From VAZQ01 sp963785745 (lineage in GTDB: Bacteria; Pseudomonadota; Alphaproteobacteria; Rhizobiales; Xanthobacteraceae): a stretch of DNA of 64,000 bases. A program made the position numbers and the translations under genes. Under the pieces are notes generated by a model that saw only the letters and a list, made by a program, of their open reading frames with translations, had not been told where the DNA came from and ran no database searches. Of the stretch, positions 1 through 8,477 are shown piece by piece; position 1 is the stretch's first letter; every line of letters begins with the position of its first letter. Where the stretch lies: contig CAWAWR010000017.1 in assembly GCA_963785745.1 (NCBI GenBank), positions 62,001 through 126,000 of the forward strand, in the 5' to 3' direction.

Positions 1-221
1 TCCGATTCCTTGCGCACCTCGTCGATCGAGCGCACGACCTTGACGCCGCCGGCCTTGCCGCGGCCGCCGGCGTGGATCTGCGCCTTCACCACGACCACCG
101 GTGAGCCCAGATCCTTCGCGGCCTTCACCGCCTCGTCGACCGAGAAGGCGGCGTGCCCGCGCGGCACGATCACGCCGAATTCGCGCAGCACCGCCTTGGC
201 CTGATATTCGTGGATGTTCAT
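1..221 (-). CDS. sucC: succinate-CoA ligase (ADP-forming) beta subunit, 3' part outside the window
   Basis: Only the first 73 codons are present, starting with MNIHEYQAKAVLREFGV and continuing through the VVKAQIHAGGRGKAGGVK segment. That is the N-terminal ATP-grasp domain of SucC, where the basic glycine-rich loop contacts nucleotide. In the TCA cycle the enzyme, with SucD, interconverts succinyl-CoA and succinate with formation of ATP. The gene lies downstream of mdh on the same strand, separated by 161 bases. mdh-sucC-sucD is a usual alphaproteobacterial order, so co-transcription is likely. Identification is secure; the rest of the gene runs off the left edge. Confidence 0.93.
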   Translation of the reverse strand, partial: MNIHEYQAKAVLREFGVIVPRGHAAFSVDEAVKAAKDLGSPVVVVKAQIHAGGRGKAGGVKVVRSIDEVRKES

Positions 222-323
222 GGTGCGTTGTCCCCCGCCGCTCCATTGCGTATCAAGCCCGTCAGCGACTGGTATACATTATTCCAGCAACCGACCGGGC
301 CGGCAATCGGCTGCGACATCAAA

Positions 324-341
324 GCCGGCGGGCCTGCCGGC
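324..341 (-). terminator. weak GC-rich hairpin between mdh and sucC
   Basis: Two GCCGGC blocks (324-329 and 336-341) flank a six-base spacer. Three A residues at 321-323 give a short U run on the minus strand. It could attenuate mdh-sucC read-through, but the U tract is too short to call a strong terminator. Confidence 0.25.
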
Positions 342-382
342 CCAACCGAATTAGCAAGCGATGACAAGCGGATGACAAGGGC

Positions 383-1355
383 CTACCGCCCCTGGCCGAG
401 ATTGGGCGCGATGGTCATGCAGGCGTCGACCAGCGTCTTCACCGCCGCCGCCGACTTCTCGAACATCGTGCGCTCGGCGCTGTTGAGCTGGATCTCGACG
501 ATGCGCTCGATGCCCTTCGCTCCGATCACACACGGCACGCCGACGTAAAGGTCCTTCACGTCGTATTCGCCGTTGAGCCAGGCCGCGCAGGGCAGCACCC
601 GCTTCTTGTCCTTGAGGTAGCTCTCCGCCATGGCGATGGCGGACGCCGCCGGCGCATAGAACGCGGAGCCGGTCTTGAGCAGGTTGACGATCTCGGCGCC
701 GCCATCGCGGGTGCGCTGCACGATCGCATCGAGGCGCGCCTGCGTGGTCCATTTCATCTTGACGAGATCGGGCAGCGGAATGCCGGCGACCGTCGAGTAT
801 CGCGTCAGCGGGACCATGCTGTCGCCGTGGCCGCCGAGCACGAAGGCGGTGACGTCCTCCACCGACACGTTGAACTCGTCGGCGAGGAAGTAGCGGAAGC
901 GCGACGAGTTCGAGCACGCCCGCCATGCCGACCACCATGTTCTTGGGCAGGCCGCAGGCCTTCTGCAGCGCCCACACCATCGCGTCGAGCGGGTTGGTGA
1001 TGCAGATGACGAACGCGTTAGGCGCGTATTTCTTGATGCCGGAGCCGACCTGCTCCATCACCTTGAGGTTGATGCCGAGAAGATCGTCGCGGCTCATGCC
1101 GGGCTTGCGCGGCACGCCGGCGGTGACGATGCAGACGGAAGCGCCGTCGATCGCCTCATAGGAATTGGTGCCGACCAGCTTGGCGTCGAAGCCGTCGACC
1201 GGCGACGACTGCGCGAGGTCGAGCGCTTTGCCCTGCGGGACACCTTCGGCGATGTCGAAGATGGCGACGTCGCCAAGTTCCTTGAGACCGATGAGGTGAG
1301 CGAGCGTGCCGCCGATCTGGCCGGCTCCGATCAATGCAATCTTGGGACGCGCCAT
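383..1355 (-). CDS. mdh: malate dehydrogenase, one frameshift
   Basis: NAD-dependent malate dehydrogenase of the TCA cycle, LDH-like type. The N-terminal Rossmann motif is ALIGAGQIGG. It is followed by CITNPLDAMVW and, after a frame change, the catalytic-loop region VLGGHGDSMVPLTRYS. The frame breaks near position 908: the N-terminal part (to MAGVLE) and the C-terminal part (from about SSRFRYFLADEF) lie in different frames. Removing one base restores a protein of about 323 residues, the normal length. The C-terminus (NLGQGR) is complete. A single inserted base with otherwise perfect family sequence on both sides points to a consensus error rather than a pseudogene. Confidence 0.9.
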
Positions 1356-1540
1356 TTGAAGGAGAACCTCGTGTACGAAAGCCCCGGAATTCAGCGGTCG
1401 AACGGGGATCGAAGGCAGGGCCGCTGCATTGCGTCATAGACCTTTTCCGGGCCTCGCTTCAAGGGACAGAGCGACGGATTCGCGCACCCGCCCGCGATGC
1501 TGGGAATGACGCTATCGAGCGGCTAACATCCCGGCGGATT

Positions 1541-1557
1541 TGCGCGTGTTACGCGCA
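1541..1557. promoter_or_regulatory. GC-rich palindrome upstream of the first Bug gene
   Basis: TGCGCGT-gtt-ACGCGCA is a perfect 7-bp inverted repeat ending 31 bases before the ATG of the binding-protein gene at 1589. It sits in the divergent mdh / Bug intergenic region and may be a repressor operator. A related GCGCGTTA palindrome lies before another Bug gene (44712-44723). Confidence 0.4.
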
Positions 1558-1588
1558 TCAATAGGCAAGGAAGGCTGGGAAGGACACC

Positions 1589-2555
1589 ATGGCGCGGTGG
1601 CGGTCGGTTGCGGCAGGTCTTGTCATTGTCGGACTGAGTGCAGTGCCGGCCGCCGCGCAAAGCTTTCCCGCCAAGCCGATCAAGATGGTGGTGCCGTATA
1701 CGCCGGGATCGCCGGTCGACGTGCTGGCGCGGCTGGCCACCCAACATGCCGGTACGCGGCTGGGGCAGACCATCGTCATCGACAACCGTCCCGGCGCCGG
1801 AACGACGCTCGGCACCAAGGCGGCGGCGGCGGCCGACGCGGACGGCTATACGATCCTGATCGCGGCCACGAGCTTCATCATCTCGTCGGTGCTGTACCCG
1901 AACCCGGGCTACGACCTCGCCAAGAGCTTTGTACCCGTGAGCATGCTGGCGCGCAGCCCGCAGGTGATGGTGATCGCGCCGGAAGTGCCGGCCGGGACCG
2001 TCACCGAATTCGTCGCCCATGCGAAAGCCAATCCGAACAAGCTAAATTTCGGCTTTGGGCTCGGCACGCTGCCGCAAATCCTCGGCGAGACCTTCAAGGC
2101 GGTGACCAAGACCGACATCGTCAGCATTCCCTACAAGGGCGGCGCGCAGGCGATCACCGACATGCTCGGCGGCCGCATCCATATGAATTTCGGTACGCCG
2201 CCGACGCTGTTGCCGCTGATCCAGCAGGGCAAGATCCGCGCCCTCGCGGTGACCACCGACGCGCGCTATCGCGACATGCCGGACGTGCCGACGATGACCG
2301 AAAGCGGCCTGCCGCAGCTCGCGCTGACCTTCTCGGCGGGCGTGCTCGCACCGGCCGGCACGCCCGAGCCGATCCTCGACATCCTCAACGCGGCATTTCG
2401 CGAAGCGCTGAAATCAGCCGGAGCTGACGGCGAGCATGGCGAAGCTCGGCTTCCAGCCGGAGCCGTGGTCGCGGCAGCAATACGCCGCCTTCCTGGCCGA
2501 CGAGATGAAGAAGTGGCCGCCGATCGTGAAGGCGTCCGGCGTGAAGGCGGAGTGA
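1589..2555 (+). CDS. Bug/TctC-family periplasmic binding protein (1 of 3 in tandem), one frameshift
   Basis: Tripartite tricarboxylate transporter substrate-binding protein. An N-terminal signal peptide ends at about AVPAAAQ and is followed by the family hallmark FPAKPIKMVVPYTPGSP. Later come NRPGAGTTLG, the VSIPYKGGAQA segment and the PDVPTMTESG motif. These proteins bind carboxylates or related small molecules in the periplasm. An RBS (GGGAAGGA) precedes the ATG. Near 2419 one extra C shifts the frame; the correct C-terminus (ELTASMAKLGFQ ... VKASGVKAE) resumes in the next frame and stops at 2555. Corrected length is about 321 residues. The next paralogue starts 4 bases after the stop, so the three genes probably form one operon. 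No TctA/TctB membrane genes are nearby and the substrate is unknown. Confidence 0.85.
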
Positions 2556-2558
2556 CCG

Positions 2559-3533
2559 ATGCGACGGCTTTCGCTTGCGATCGCGTTCATCCTCGCCGCC
2601 GGTTTCGGTCATGCGCCCGCGCAAGCGCAGCAGTATCCTGACCGGCCGATCAGGCTCGTCATTCCGCTGGTCGCGGGTTCGCCGATCACGGCGCTGGCGC
2701 GCGTCATCGCGCAGCCGCTGTCGGCGCGGCTCGGGCAGCAGGTGATCATCGAGAACCGGCCCGGCGCGGGCACCTCGATCGGCGTGAAGGCCGCCGCCGC
2801 GATGCCGCCGGATGGCTATGGCCTGCTGATGTACGGACAGAACCTCGTCTACCTGCAGCAACTCTATCCCGATCTCGGCTTCGATCCGGTGAAGGCGTTC
2901 GTGCCGGTGGCGCCGCTGGCGGAATATTACCACATCGTCGTTATCTCGACGGCGCTGCCGGCGAAGACACTTCCGGAATTCGTCGCCTACGCGAAGGCCA
3001 ATCCGGGCAAGCTCAACTTCGGCATCGGGCTCGGCACCATGCCGCAGATCATCGGCGAGTATTTCAACCTGGTCGCCGGTCTCGACATCGTCACCGTGCC
3101 TTATGCCGGCGGCGAGCAGGTGCGCGTCGACGTCCTCGGCGGCCGCATCCACATGAATGTCGGTCCGCCGACCAGCCTCATGGGCCTGATCAAGGAAGGC
3201 AAGCTGCGGCCGATCGCGGTCACCAGCAAGCAGCGCATGAAAGAATTGCCGGACGTGCCGACCATGATCGAAAGCGGCTATCCGCAGGTCGGATTCCATC
3301 CCGACGTCTGGCAGGGAATTCTGGCGCCCGCGGGCACGCCGCCGGCGATCGTCGAGAAGCTCAATACCGAGATCAACGCCGTCCTCAAGACGCCCGAGGT
3401 CAGAACCGGCCTGCTGCGGCTCGGCGTCGCCAACATCATGTCGATGTCGACGCAGGAGTTCGCGGCCTTCATCGCCAGCGAAGCCAAGAAGTGGCCGCCG
3501 ATCATCAAGGCGACCGGCTTCAAGGCGCAGTAG
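2559..3533 (+). CDS. Bug/TctC-family periplasmic binding protein (2 of 3 in tandem)
   Basis: An intact 324-residue protein with a signal peptide (cleavage near HAPAQAQ) and the usual Bug landmarks: YPDRPIRLVIPLVAGSP at the N-terminus, ENRPGAGTSIG, VTVPYAGGEQVRVD, LPDVPTMIESG and a terminal KKWPPIIKATGFKAQ. It starts 3 bases after the preceding Bug stop codon and is followed after 15 bases by a third copy, consistent with tandem duplication and one transcript. The role is periplasmic substrate capture; the ligand cannot be predicted from sequence. Confidence 0.9.
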   Translation: MRRLSLAIAFILAAGFGHAPAQAQQYPDRPIRLVIPLVAGSPITALARVIAQPLSARLGQQVIIENRPGAGTSIGVKAAAAMPPDGYGLLMYGQNLVYLQQLYPDLGFDPVKAFVPVAPLAEYYHIVVISTALPAKTLPEFVAYAKANPGKLNFGIGLGTMPQIIGEYFNLVAGLDIVTVPYAGGEQVRVDVLGGRIHMNVGPPTSLMGLIKEGKLRPIAVTSKQRMKELPDVPTMIESGYPQVGFHPDVWQGILAPAGTPPAIVEKLNTEINAVLKTPEVRTGLLRLGVANIMSMSTQEFAAFIASEAKKWPPIIKATGFKAQ

Positions 3534-3548
3534 CGCGAGGGAGACATC

Positions 3549-4508
3549 ATGCGCATTTTCGCACTGCTGGCCGCCGCCGTTCTGATGCTCGCCCCCGCGC
3601 AGGCGCAGCAATACCCGGATCGCGTGATCAAGCTCGTGGTGCCGTTCGTGCCGGGCTCGCCGGTCGACGTGCTGGCGCGCGTGGTATCGCAGCAGATGAC
3701 GACGCGGCTCGGCCAGAGCGTCGTGATCGAGAACCGGCCCGGCGCCGGCACCTCCACTGCGACCAAGCAGGTGCAGTCGTCGCCACCCGACGGCTACACG
3801 CTGCTGATGAGCGGGCAGAACATGACCTATGTCGGCCTGCTCTATCCCGACATCGGCTTCGATCCGGTGAAGTCGTTTGTGCCGGTCGCGACGCTGGCCG
3901 GCTGGTCGCATGTGATGCTGGTCGCCAACAACGTGCCGGCGAAATCCGTGAAGGAGCTGGTGGCCTACGCCAAGACCAATCCGGGCAAGGTCACCTTCGG
4001 CTACGGGCTCGGCACCTCGCCACAGATCGTCGGCAAATCGTTCGAGCTCGCCGCCGGGCTCGATCTCATCAACGTGCCCTACAAGGGTGGCGAGCAGGTG
4101 CGTGTCGATCTCCTGGGCGGGCGCATCCACATCAATTTCGCGCCGGTGTCGAACGCGCTGCCGATGATCCAGGAAGGCAAGGTGCGCGCGCTCGCGGTGA
4201 CGAGCGCGACGCGCGACCCGGAGCTGCCGGATGTTCCGACCTTCAAGGAGAGCGGTTTCCCGGACGTCGGCTTCGATCCCGACGTGTGGCAGGCGATCGT
4301 GGCACCGCTCGGCACCCCCGCGCCGATCGTCGAAAAGCTCAACGCCGAGATCAACGCGGCGCTGCGCTCGGACGAGGTGCAGGCGACGTTCAAGAAGCTG
4401 CGCTTCCAGCCGATGATCAGCACCCCCGAGCAGTTCGGAAAGCTCATCGCGGTGCAGGCCGAGCGCTGGCCGCCGATCATCAAGGCAACGGGGCTGAAGG
4501 CGCAGTAG
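3549..4508 (+). CDS. Bug/TctC-family periplasmic binding protein (3 of 3 in tandem)
   Basis: A 319-residue protein closely related to the preceding gene: both end in PPIIKATG(F/L)KAQ and share PYxGGEQVRVDLLGGRIH. The signal peptide MRIFALLAAAVLMLAPAQA is followed by YPDRVIKLVVPFVPGSP. A GAGGGAGA ribosome-binding site lies just before the ATG. This is the last gene of the putative tri-Bug operon. A convergent gene (zapE) ends at 4539 on the other strand, with a half palindromic repeat between them. Confidence 0.9.
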   Translation: MRIFALLAAAVLMLAPAQAQQYPDRVIKLVVPFVPGSPVDVLARVVSQQMTTRLGQSVVIENRPGAGTSTATKQVQSSPPDGYTLLMSGQNMTYVGLLYPDIGFDPVKSFVPVATLAGWSHVMLVANNVPAKSVKELVAYAKTNPGKVTFGYGLGTSPQIVGKSFELAAGLDLINVPYKGGEQVRVDLLGGRIHINFAPVSNALPMIQEGKVRALAVTSATRDPELPDVPTFKESGFPDVGFDPDVWQAIVAPLGTPAPIVEKLNAEINAALRSDEVQATFKKLRFQPMISTPEQFGKLIAVQAERWPPIIKATGLKAQ

Positions 4509-4517
4509 CTTCTCCGC

Positions 4518-4532
4518 CCTCATCCTGAGGAG
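4518..4532. repeat. solo arm of a dispersed CCTCATCCTGAGGAG repeat
   Basis: CCTCATCCTGAGGAG between two convergent genes matches the arms of the larger palindromic elements at 48507-48598 and 52686-52806. It looks like a single-arm remnant of the same intergenic family. Confidence 0.55.
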
Positions 4533-4538
4533 AGAGAT

Positions 4539-5712
4539 TCACGTCTCCACGATGCCTTCCGACAGCGTCGCGCGCGAGTTGCGGCGGCCGTGCGGCTGCG
4601 CCAGATAGGATTCCGAGCGCATCTCGATCAGCCGCGACGCGGTGCGCTTGAACTCCTGCGCCTCGTAGCCTTCGTCGGCGAGATAGAGCTGATCGGGCTC
4701 GGCGGATGCGGAAGCGACGAGCTTCACCGCGTGATCGTAGAGCGTGTCGATCAGGATGATGAAGCGCTTGGCTTCGTTGCGCTTTGAGAAATCCATCACC
4801 GGAATCCGGTCGAGCACGATCGAGTGGAACTCGTGCGCGACCCGCAGATAGTCGGACGCCGCCAGCGGCTGCTCGCAGAGGTCGTGAAACGAAAAGCGCG
4901 CGACGCCCATGGCCGCGCACGGCACCCGCACAATGCGTCCCTTCACGGCGAGATCGTGCGGGGCGCCCGGATGGCCACCGGTGAGCTTCCTCCAGGCGTC
5001 TTCAAGGGCAACGTCGGCTGCGCGGTCGGCCGGGACGTGCCAGACCGGCTGTCCCGCAAGTTTCTCCAGACGGAAATCGGTGCGCGCTTCCAGGCGCGTC
5101 GACCACCATATGCTGCTTGATCAGCGCGATGAACGGCAGGAACAGCGCGCGGTTGAGCCCGCCCTCGTAGAGCTCGTCCGGCTGCACGTTCGAGGTCGCG
5201 ACCACCACGACGCCGAGCTCGAACATCCGCTTGAACAGCCGCCCGAGGATCATGGCGTCGGCGATGTCGGTGACGTGGAATTCGTCGAAGCACAGGAGCC
5301 AGCTCTCGTCGGCCAGCGCCGCGGCGGTGAGCTGGATCGGATCCGCACCGTTGCCGTTGGCCTTGTGCTGCTCGCGAAAGTACCGCACGCGCTCGTGCAC
5401 GTCGGCCATGAATTCGTGGAAATGAACGCGTCGCTTGCGCTGGACCGGCGAGGCCTCGAAGAAGAGGTCCATCAGCATGGTCTTGCCGCGGCCGACCTCG
5501 CCGTGAATGTAGAGTCCCTTGATCGGCTCCTGCTTGCGCTCGCGGGCGCCGAACAGCCAGCCGAGCGACGACGATTTCCGCGCGAGGCGATGCTCGCGCA
5601 AGCGGCCCTCCAGCTCGGTCAGAAGGTCGACGGCGCGCGCCTGCGCCGGATCCAATTCGATCTCTCCGGCGGAGACCAGCGTCTGGTAACGTGCGTTCAC
5701 GCTGGCGGGCAT
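4539..5712 (-). CDS. zapE: cell division protein ZapE (AFG1-like ATPase), one frameshift
   Basis: AFG1/ZapE-family P-loop ATPase. The Walker A motif is GEVGRGKTM. Walker B is LLCFDEFHVTD, followed by ATSNVQPDELYEGGLNR. The C-terminal half (DFRLEKLAGQPVWHVP ... RIPVMDFSKRNEAKRF) lies in another frame after one extra base near 5098. The family associates with the Z-ring in bacteria and with mitochondrial quality control in eukaryotes. The ATG at 5712 is chosen (MPASVNARYQTLV). An upstream in-frame GTG at 5727 would overlap the thpR stop by four bases. Corrected length is about 390 residues, normal for the family. It is co-directional with thpR. Confidence 0.88.
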
Positions 5713-5723
5713 TATGTGAGCCG

Positions 5724-6260
5724 TCACGCCGCCAGCGGATAGGCCGCTTCCACTACATAGGGGCCGCCGCCGACCGAGGCGCGCGAGGAGAACAACACGA
5801 AACGCGAGACCGTGAACGGCAGCGGCGCGATCAGAGCGCGCGTCGCGAGATAGTCGGCAACCTGGCGGCTCGACGAGTCGCGCAGCCGCGCCAGCGTCAC
5901 ATGCGGCGTGTATTTTCGCCCCTCCGGTTCGAGACCCACCCGCTGCATCAGCCGCTCATGCTCCGCCTGCAATTCCATCAGCGCCGCAGTCTGCGCCAGC
6001 GTCGCGATCACCGCGCGCGGGCGGCGCCCGCCGAACGAGGACACCGAGTCAAACCGCAGCTCGAACGGCGTGCGCCGGACGCGGCCGAGCAGTGACGCTA
6101 CCTCGCGCGCGGTCTGGTCGTCGACGTCGCCGATGAAGCGCAGCGTCAAATGATAGTTCTCGGGGTCGATCCAGCGCGCGCCCGGCAGCCCGCCGCGCAG
6201 CATGGAGAGCGATTGCGCAACGGTCTTGGGGACTTCGAGGCCTGTGAATATCCGTGGCAT
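5724..6260 (-). CDS. thpR: RNA 2',3'-cyclic phosphodiesterase
   Basis: A 178-residue member of the 2H phosphoesterase superfamily (formerly 2'-5' RNA ligase). The two signature HxTx motifs are intact: HLTL at residues 37-40 and HVTL at residues 120-123. These supply the catalytic histidines that open 2',3'-cyclic phosphates. The N-terminus MPRIFTGLEVP is typical. It lies upstream of zapE and the genes abut, so they are probably co-transcribed. A strong AT-rich inverted repeat (6308-6341) lies about 50 bases upstream of the start. Confidence 0.9.
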   Translation of the reverse strand: MPRIFTGLEVPKTVAQSLSMLRGGLPGARWIDPENYHLTLRFIGDVDDQTAREVASLLGRVRRTPFELRFDSVSSFGGRRPRAVIATLAQTAALMELQAEHERLMQRVGLEPEGRKYTPHVTLARLRDSSSRQVADYLATRALIAPLPFTVSRFVLFSSRASVGGGPYVVEAAYPLAA

Positions 6261-6307
6261 GGCGGGAGCCTAACAACCAAAAGGCCGAAGGCGAATCAAC
6301 GGTTTAG

Positions 6308-6341
6308 ATTGTCATCATGCACAAAACGGAATGATGACAAT
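6308..6341. promoter_or_regulatory. AT-rich 11-bp inverted repeat upstream of thpR
   Basis: ATTGTCATCAT (6308-6318) and ATGATGACAAT (6331-6341) are perfect reverse complements with a 12-base spacer, in an otherwise GC-rich genome. The element lies between the end of the esterase gene and the start of thpR, both on the minus strand. It may be an operator for thpR-zapE or a read-through hairpin. There is no U-run to make it a classical terminator. Confidence 0.5.
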
Positions 6342-6356
6342 AGCAGCCGAAACGGA

Positions 6357-7001
6357 TCATGGCGGACTCCTCTGGCGAATGCGGCCGATCAGCTCCTCGA
6401 CCTTCGGCAGGATGCCGGCGACCATGCGGTCAACGCCGGCCGCCGTGGGATGGATGCCGTCGCGCTGGTTGAGCTTGGCGTCGGCGGCAACGCCATCGAG
6501 CAGGAATGGATAGAGCAGCGCGCCATATTTCGCGGCCAGCTCCGGATAGATCGTTTCGAAGTTCTTCCCGAAGTCCTTGCCGAAATTCGGCGCCGCGCGC
6601 ATTCCCGCCAGCAGCACGGCAATTTTGCGCTCGCTGAGCCGGCGCAGGATGTCGTCCAGCGCCTTGCGGGTCACCGCGGGATTGATCCCGCGCAGCATGT
6701 CGTTGGCGCCGAGCGCCACGATGACCCCGTCGGTCTTGTCCGGCACCGCCCAGTCGAGACGGGCCAGCCCGTTGGCCGCGGTGTCGCCGGAAACGCCGGC
6801 ATCGGCGATCTCCGCCGCAATGCCCTTGGCCTTGAGGGCGGCCTGCAGCCGGACCGGGAGCGCCTGGTTGGCCGGCAGCCCAAGCCCGGTGGTGAGGGAA
6901 TCGCCCAGCGCCACGATCCGCGCCGGCCGCTCCTGGGCCGCGGCTGGCACCAAAAACCCGCAGATTGCCGCGATCGTGAGCACACACTGGACCGGGCGCA
7001 C
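6357..7001 (-). CDS. tesA: GDSL-type esterase/lipase (TesA-like arylesterase)
   Basis: SGNH/GDSL hydrolase. Block I is IVALGDSLTTG with the nucleophilic Ser, block III is VALGANDMLRG, and block V is DGIHPTAAG with the catalytic Asp-x-x-His. A signal sequence ends near FLVPAAAQ, so the product is periplasmic, as TesA is in E. coli (thioesterase I / protease I / lysophospholipase L1). The GTG at 7001 is preferred: GGGAG lies four bases upstream and it gives a 214-residue precursor. An ATG at 7076 would overlap the divergent ABC gene. The tesA / ybbA / ybbP divergence seen in E. coli is preserved here. Confidence 0.88.
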   Translation of the reverse strand: MRPVQCVLTIAAICGFLVPAAAQERPARIVALGDSLTTGLGLPANQALPVRLQAALKAKGIAAEIADAGVSGDTAANGLARLDWAVPDKTDGVIVALGANDMLRGINPAVTRKALDDILRRLSERKIAVLLAGMRAAPNFGKDFGKNFETIYPELAAKYGALLYPFLLDGVAADAKLNQRDGIHPTAAGVDRMVAGILPKVEELIGRIRQRSPP

Positions 7002-7074
7002 GAAACTCCCATATGAGCGGACGCGCCGCGGCTCCGAGGGCGGCGGCAAGGCAGGCGACCGGCGGATCCACGGC

Positions 7075-7773
7075 ATGAACGGCAGCACACCCCGCAGCAA
7101 CGGCGCGGCGATCGCGCTCAGCGGGGTCAACCTCTCGCTCGGCCGCGGTGCGGCGCGGGTGCATATCCTCAAAGACATCGACCTCAATATAGGACGTGGC
7201 GAGGCGATCGGAATGGTCGGCCCGTCCGGCTCCGGCAAGTCGACCCTGCTGATGGTCATGGCCGGGCTGGAGCGGCCGGACACCGGCTCGGTGACGATCG
7301 CCGGCGAAGCGCTCGACGCGCTCGGCGAGGACGACCTCGCGCGCTTCCGCGGTCGCAATGTGGGTATCGTATTCCAGTCCTTCCACCTCATCCCGACCAT
7401 GACCGCGCTCGAGAACGTCGCGGTGCCGCTCGAGCTTGCCGGCGCGAGCGACGCGCATGAACGCGCAGCCCACGAGCTCGCACTGGTTGGACTGGCTGAG
7501 CGCGCGACCCACTATCCGGCGGAATTGTCGGGCGGCGAGCAGCAGCGCGTCGCGCTCGCGCGCGCCCTCGCGCCCAATCCCGCGATCCTGATCGCCGACG
7601 AGCCGACCGGCAATCTCGACGAAGCCACCGGCGCGGAGATCGTCGACCTCATGTTCGCCGGTCACGACAAGCGCGGCACCACACTGGTGCTGGTGACGCA
7701 TGACGCCGCTCTGGCGCGGCGCTGCGACCGCGTGGTGCGGATGCGTTCCGGACGCGTGGATGTGCAGTCGTGA
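7075..7773 (+). CDS. ybbA: ABC transporter ATP-binding protein (YbbA-like, LolD/MacB type)
   Basis: A 232-residue ATPase subunit. Walker A is GPSGSGKST, the Q-loop is in VFQSFHLIPTM, the signature is LSGGEQQR, Walker B is ILIADEPTGNLD and the switch His is in LVTHD. The sequence type is that of ATPases pairing with FtsX-like permeases (LolD, MacB, YbbA). The likely partner is the 857-residue permease at 8478. A small membrane protein gene lies between them on the same strand. Divergent tesA on the other strand matches the E. coli ybbA-ybbP locus. The substrate is not known for this pair. Confidence 0.9.
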   Translation: MNGSTPRSNGAAIALSGVNLSLGRGAARVHILKDIDLNIGRGEAIGMVGPSGSGKSTLLMVMAGLERPDTGSVTIAGEALDALGEDDLARFRGRNVGIVFQSFHLIPTMTALENVAVPLELAGASDAHERAAHELALVGLAERATHYPAELSGGEQQRVALARALAPNPAILIADEPTGNLDEATGAEIVDLMFAGHDKRGTTLVLVTHDAALARRCDRVVRMRSGRVDVQS

Positions 7774-7801
7774 ACCAGGACATCGATACAAGGACATCCA
7801 C

Positions 7802-8458
7802 ATGACGGACGCCGTGGGCCTCGCCACCGCGCCGCGCATCCCGCTGTGGCTCAAGCTCGTCTACACCGCCTTCATGGCAGTGCTGGTGCCGGTCTATCTG
7901 TACTATTACGGCTGGACCAATTTTCTGTACTTCTGCGACGTCGCGCTGATCCTGACGCTGATCGCGGTCTGGATCGAAAGTCCGCTGCTGGCATCGATGA
8001 GCGCGGTCGGCATCACCGTGCCGCAGGTGGTGTGGGTGATCGATTTCATCGGCACCGCCATCGGCTATCCGGTCGTCGGCATGACCGCCTACATGTTCAA
8101 CGCGAACAACTCGGCGTTCCTGCGCGGGCTCTCGCTGTTCCATGGCTGGCTGCCGTTCCTGCTGCTCTATCTGGTCGCAAGGCTCGGCTACGACCGCGGC
8201 GCGCTGCTCTACTGGACCGTGGTGGCGTGGGTGCTGATCCTGGTCTGCTTCTTCTTCATGCCGCCGCCGAACCCGAACGCGGGACTGACGCCGGTGAACA
8301 TCAACTACGTGTGGGGCCTGAACGATGCCGCGGCGCAGACCTGGATGCCGTCCTGGCTGTGGGTGATCGGCATGATGGCGCTGATGCCGGTCATCTGCTT
8401 CCTGCCGGTGCACGTCTTGTTCAAGCGCCTGATGCCACCGGCGCCCGAAGCCAAATGA
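7802..8458 (+). CDS. multi-pass membrane protein of unknown function
   Basis: A 218-residue hydrophobic protein with about six predicted membrane segments (for example LVYTAFMAVLVPVYLYYYG, ALILTLIAVWI, GWLPFLLLYLVARL, VVAWVLILVCFFFMPPP and WVIGMMALMPVICFLP). Between segments are aromatic-rich loops such as NINYVWGLNDAAAQTWMP. No catalytic motif was recognised. The gene lies 28 bases after the ABC ATPase and 19 bases before the FtsX-like permease, so it is probably in the same transcript. It interrupts what is normally an adjacent ATPase-permease pair. It could be an accessory subunit or an unrelated insertion. Confidence 0.75.
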   Translation: MTDAVGLATAPRIPLWLKLVYTAFMAVLVPVYLYYYGWTNFLYFCDVALILTLIAVWIESPLLASMSAVGITVPQVVWVIDFIGTAIGYPVVGMTAYMFNANNSAFLRGLSLFHGWLPFLLLYLVARLGYDRGALLYWTVVAWVLILVCFFFMPPPNPNAGLTPVNINYVWGLNDAAAQTWMPSWLWVIGMMALMPVICFLPVHVLFKRLMPPAPEAK

Positions 8459-8477
8459 GCGCAACACAAGGGACGCC

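Noticed and set aside
2385..4523. 712-codon minus-strand ORF opposite two Bug genes
   Set aside because: It is antisense to conserved Bug coding sequence, is Arg/His/Asp rich and matches no family. It is a GC-codon shadow.
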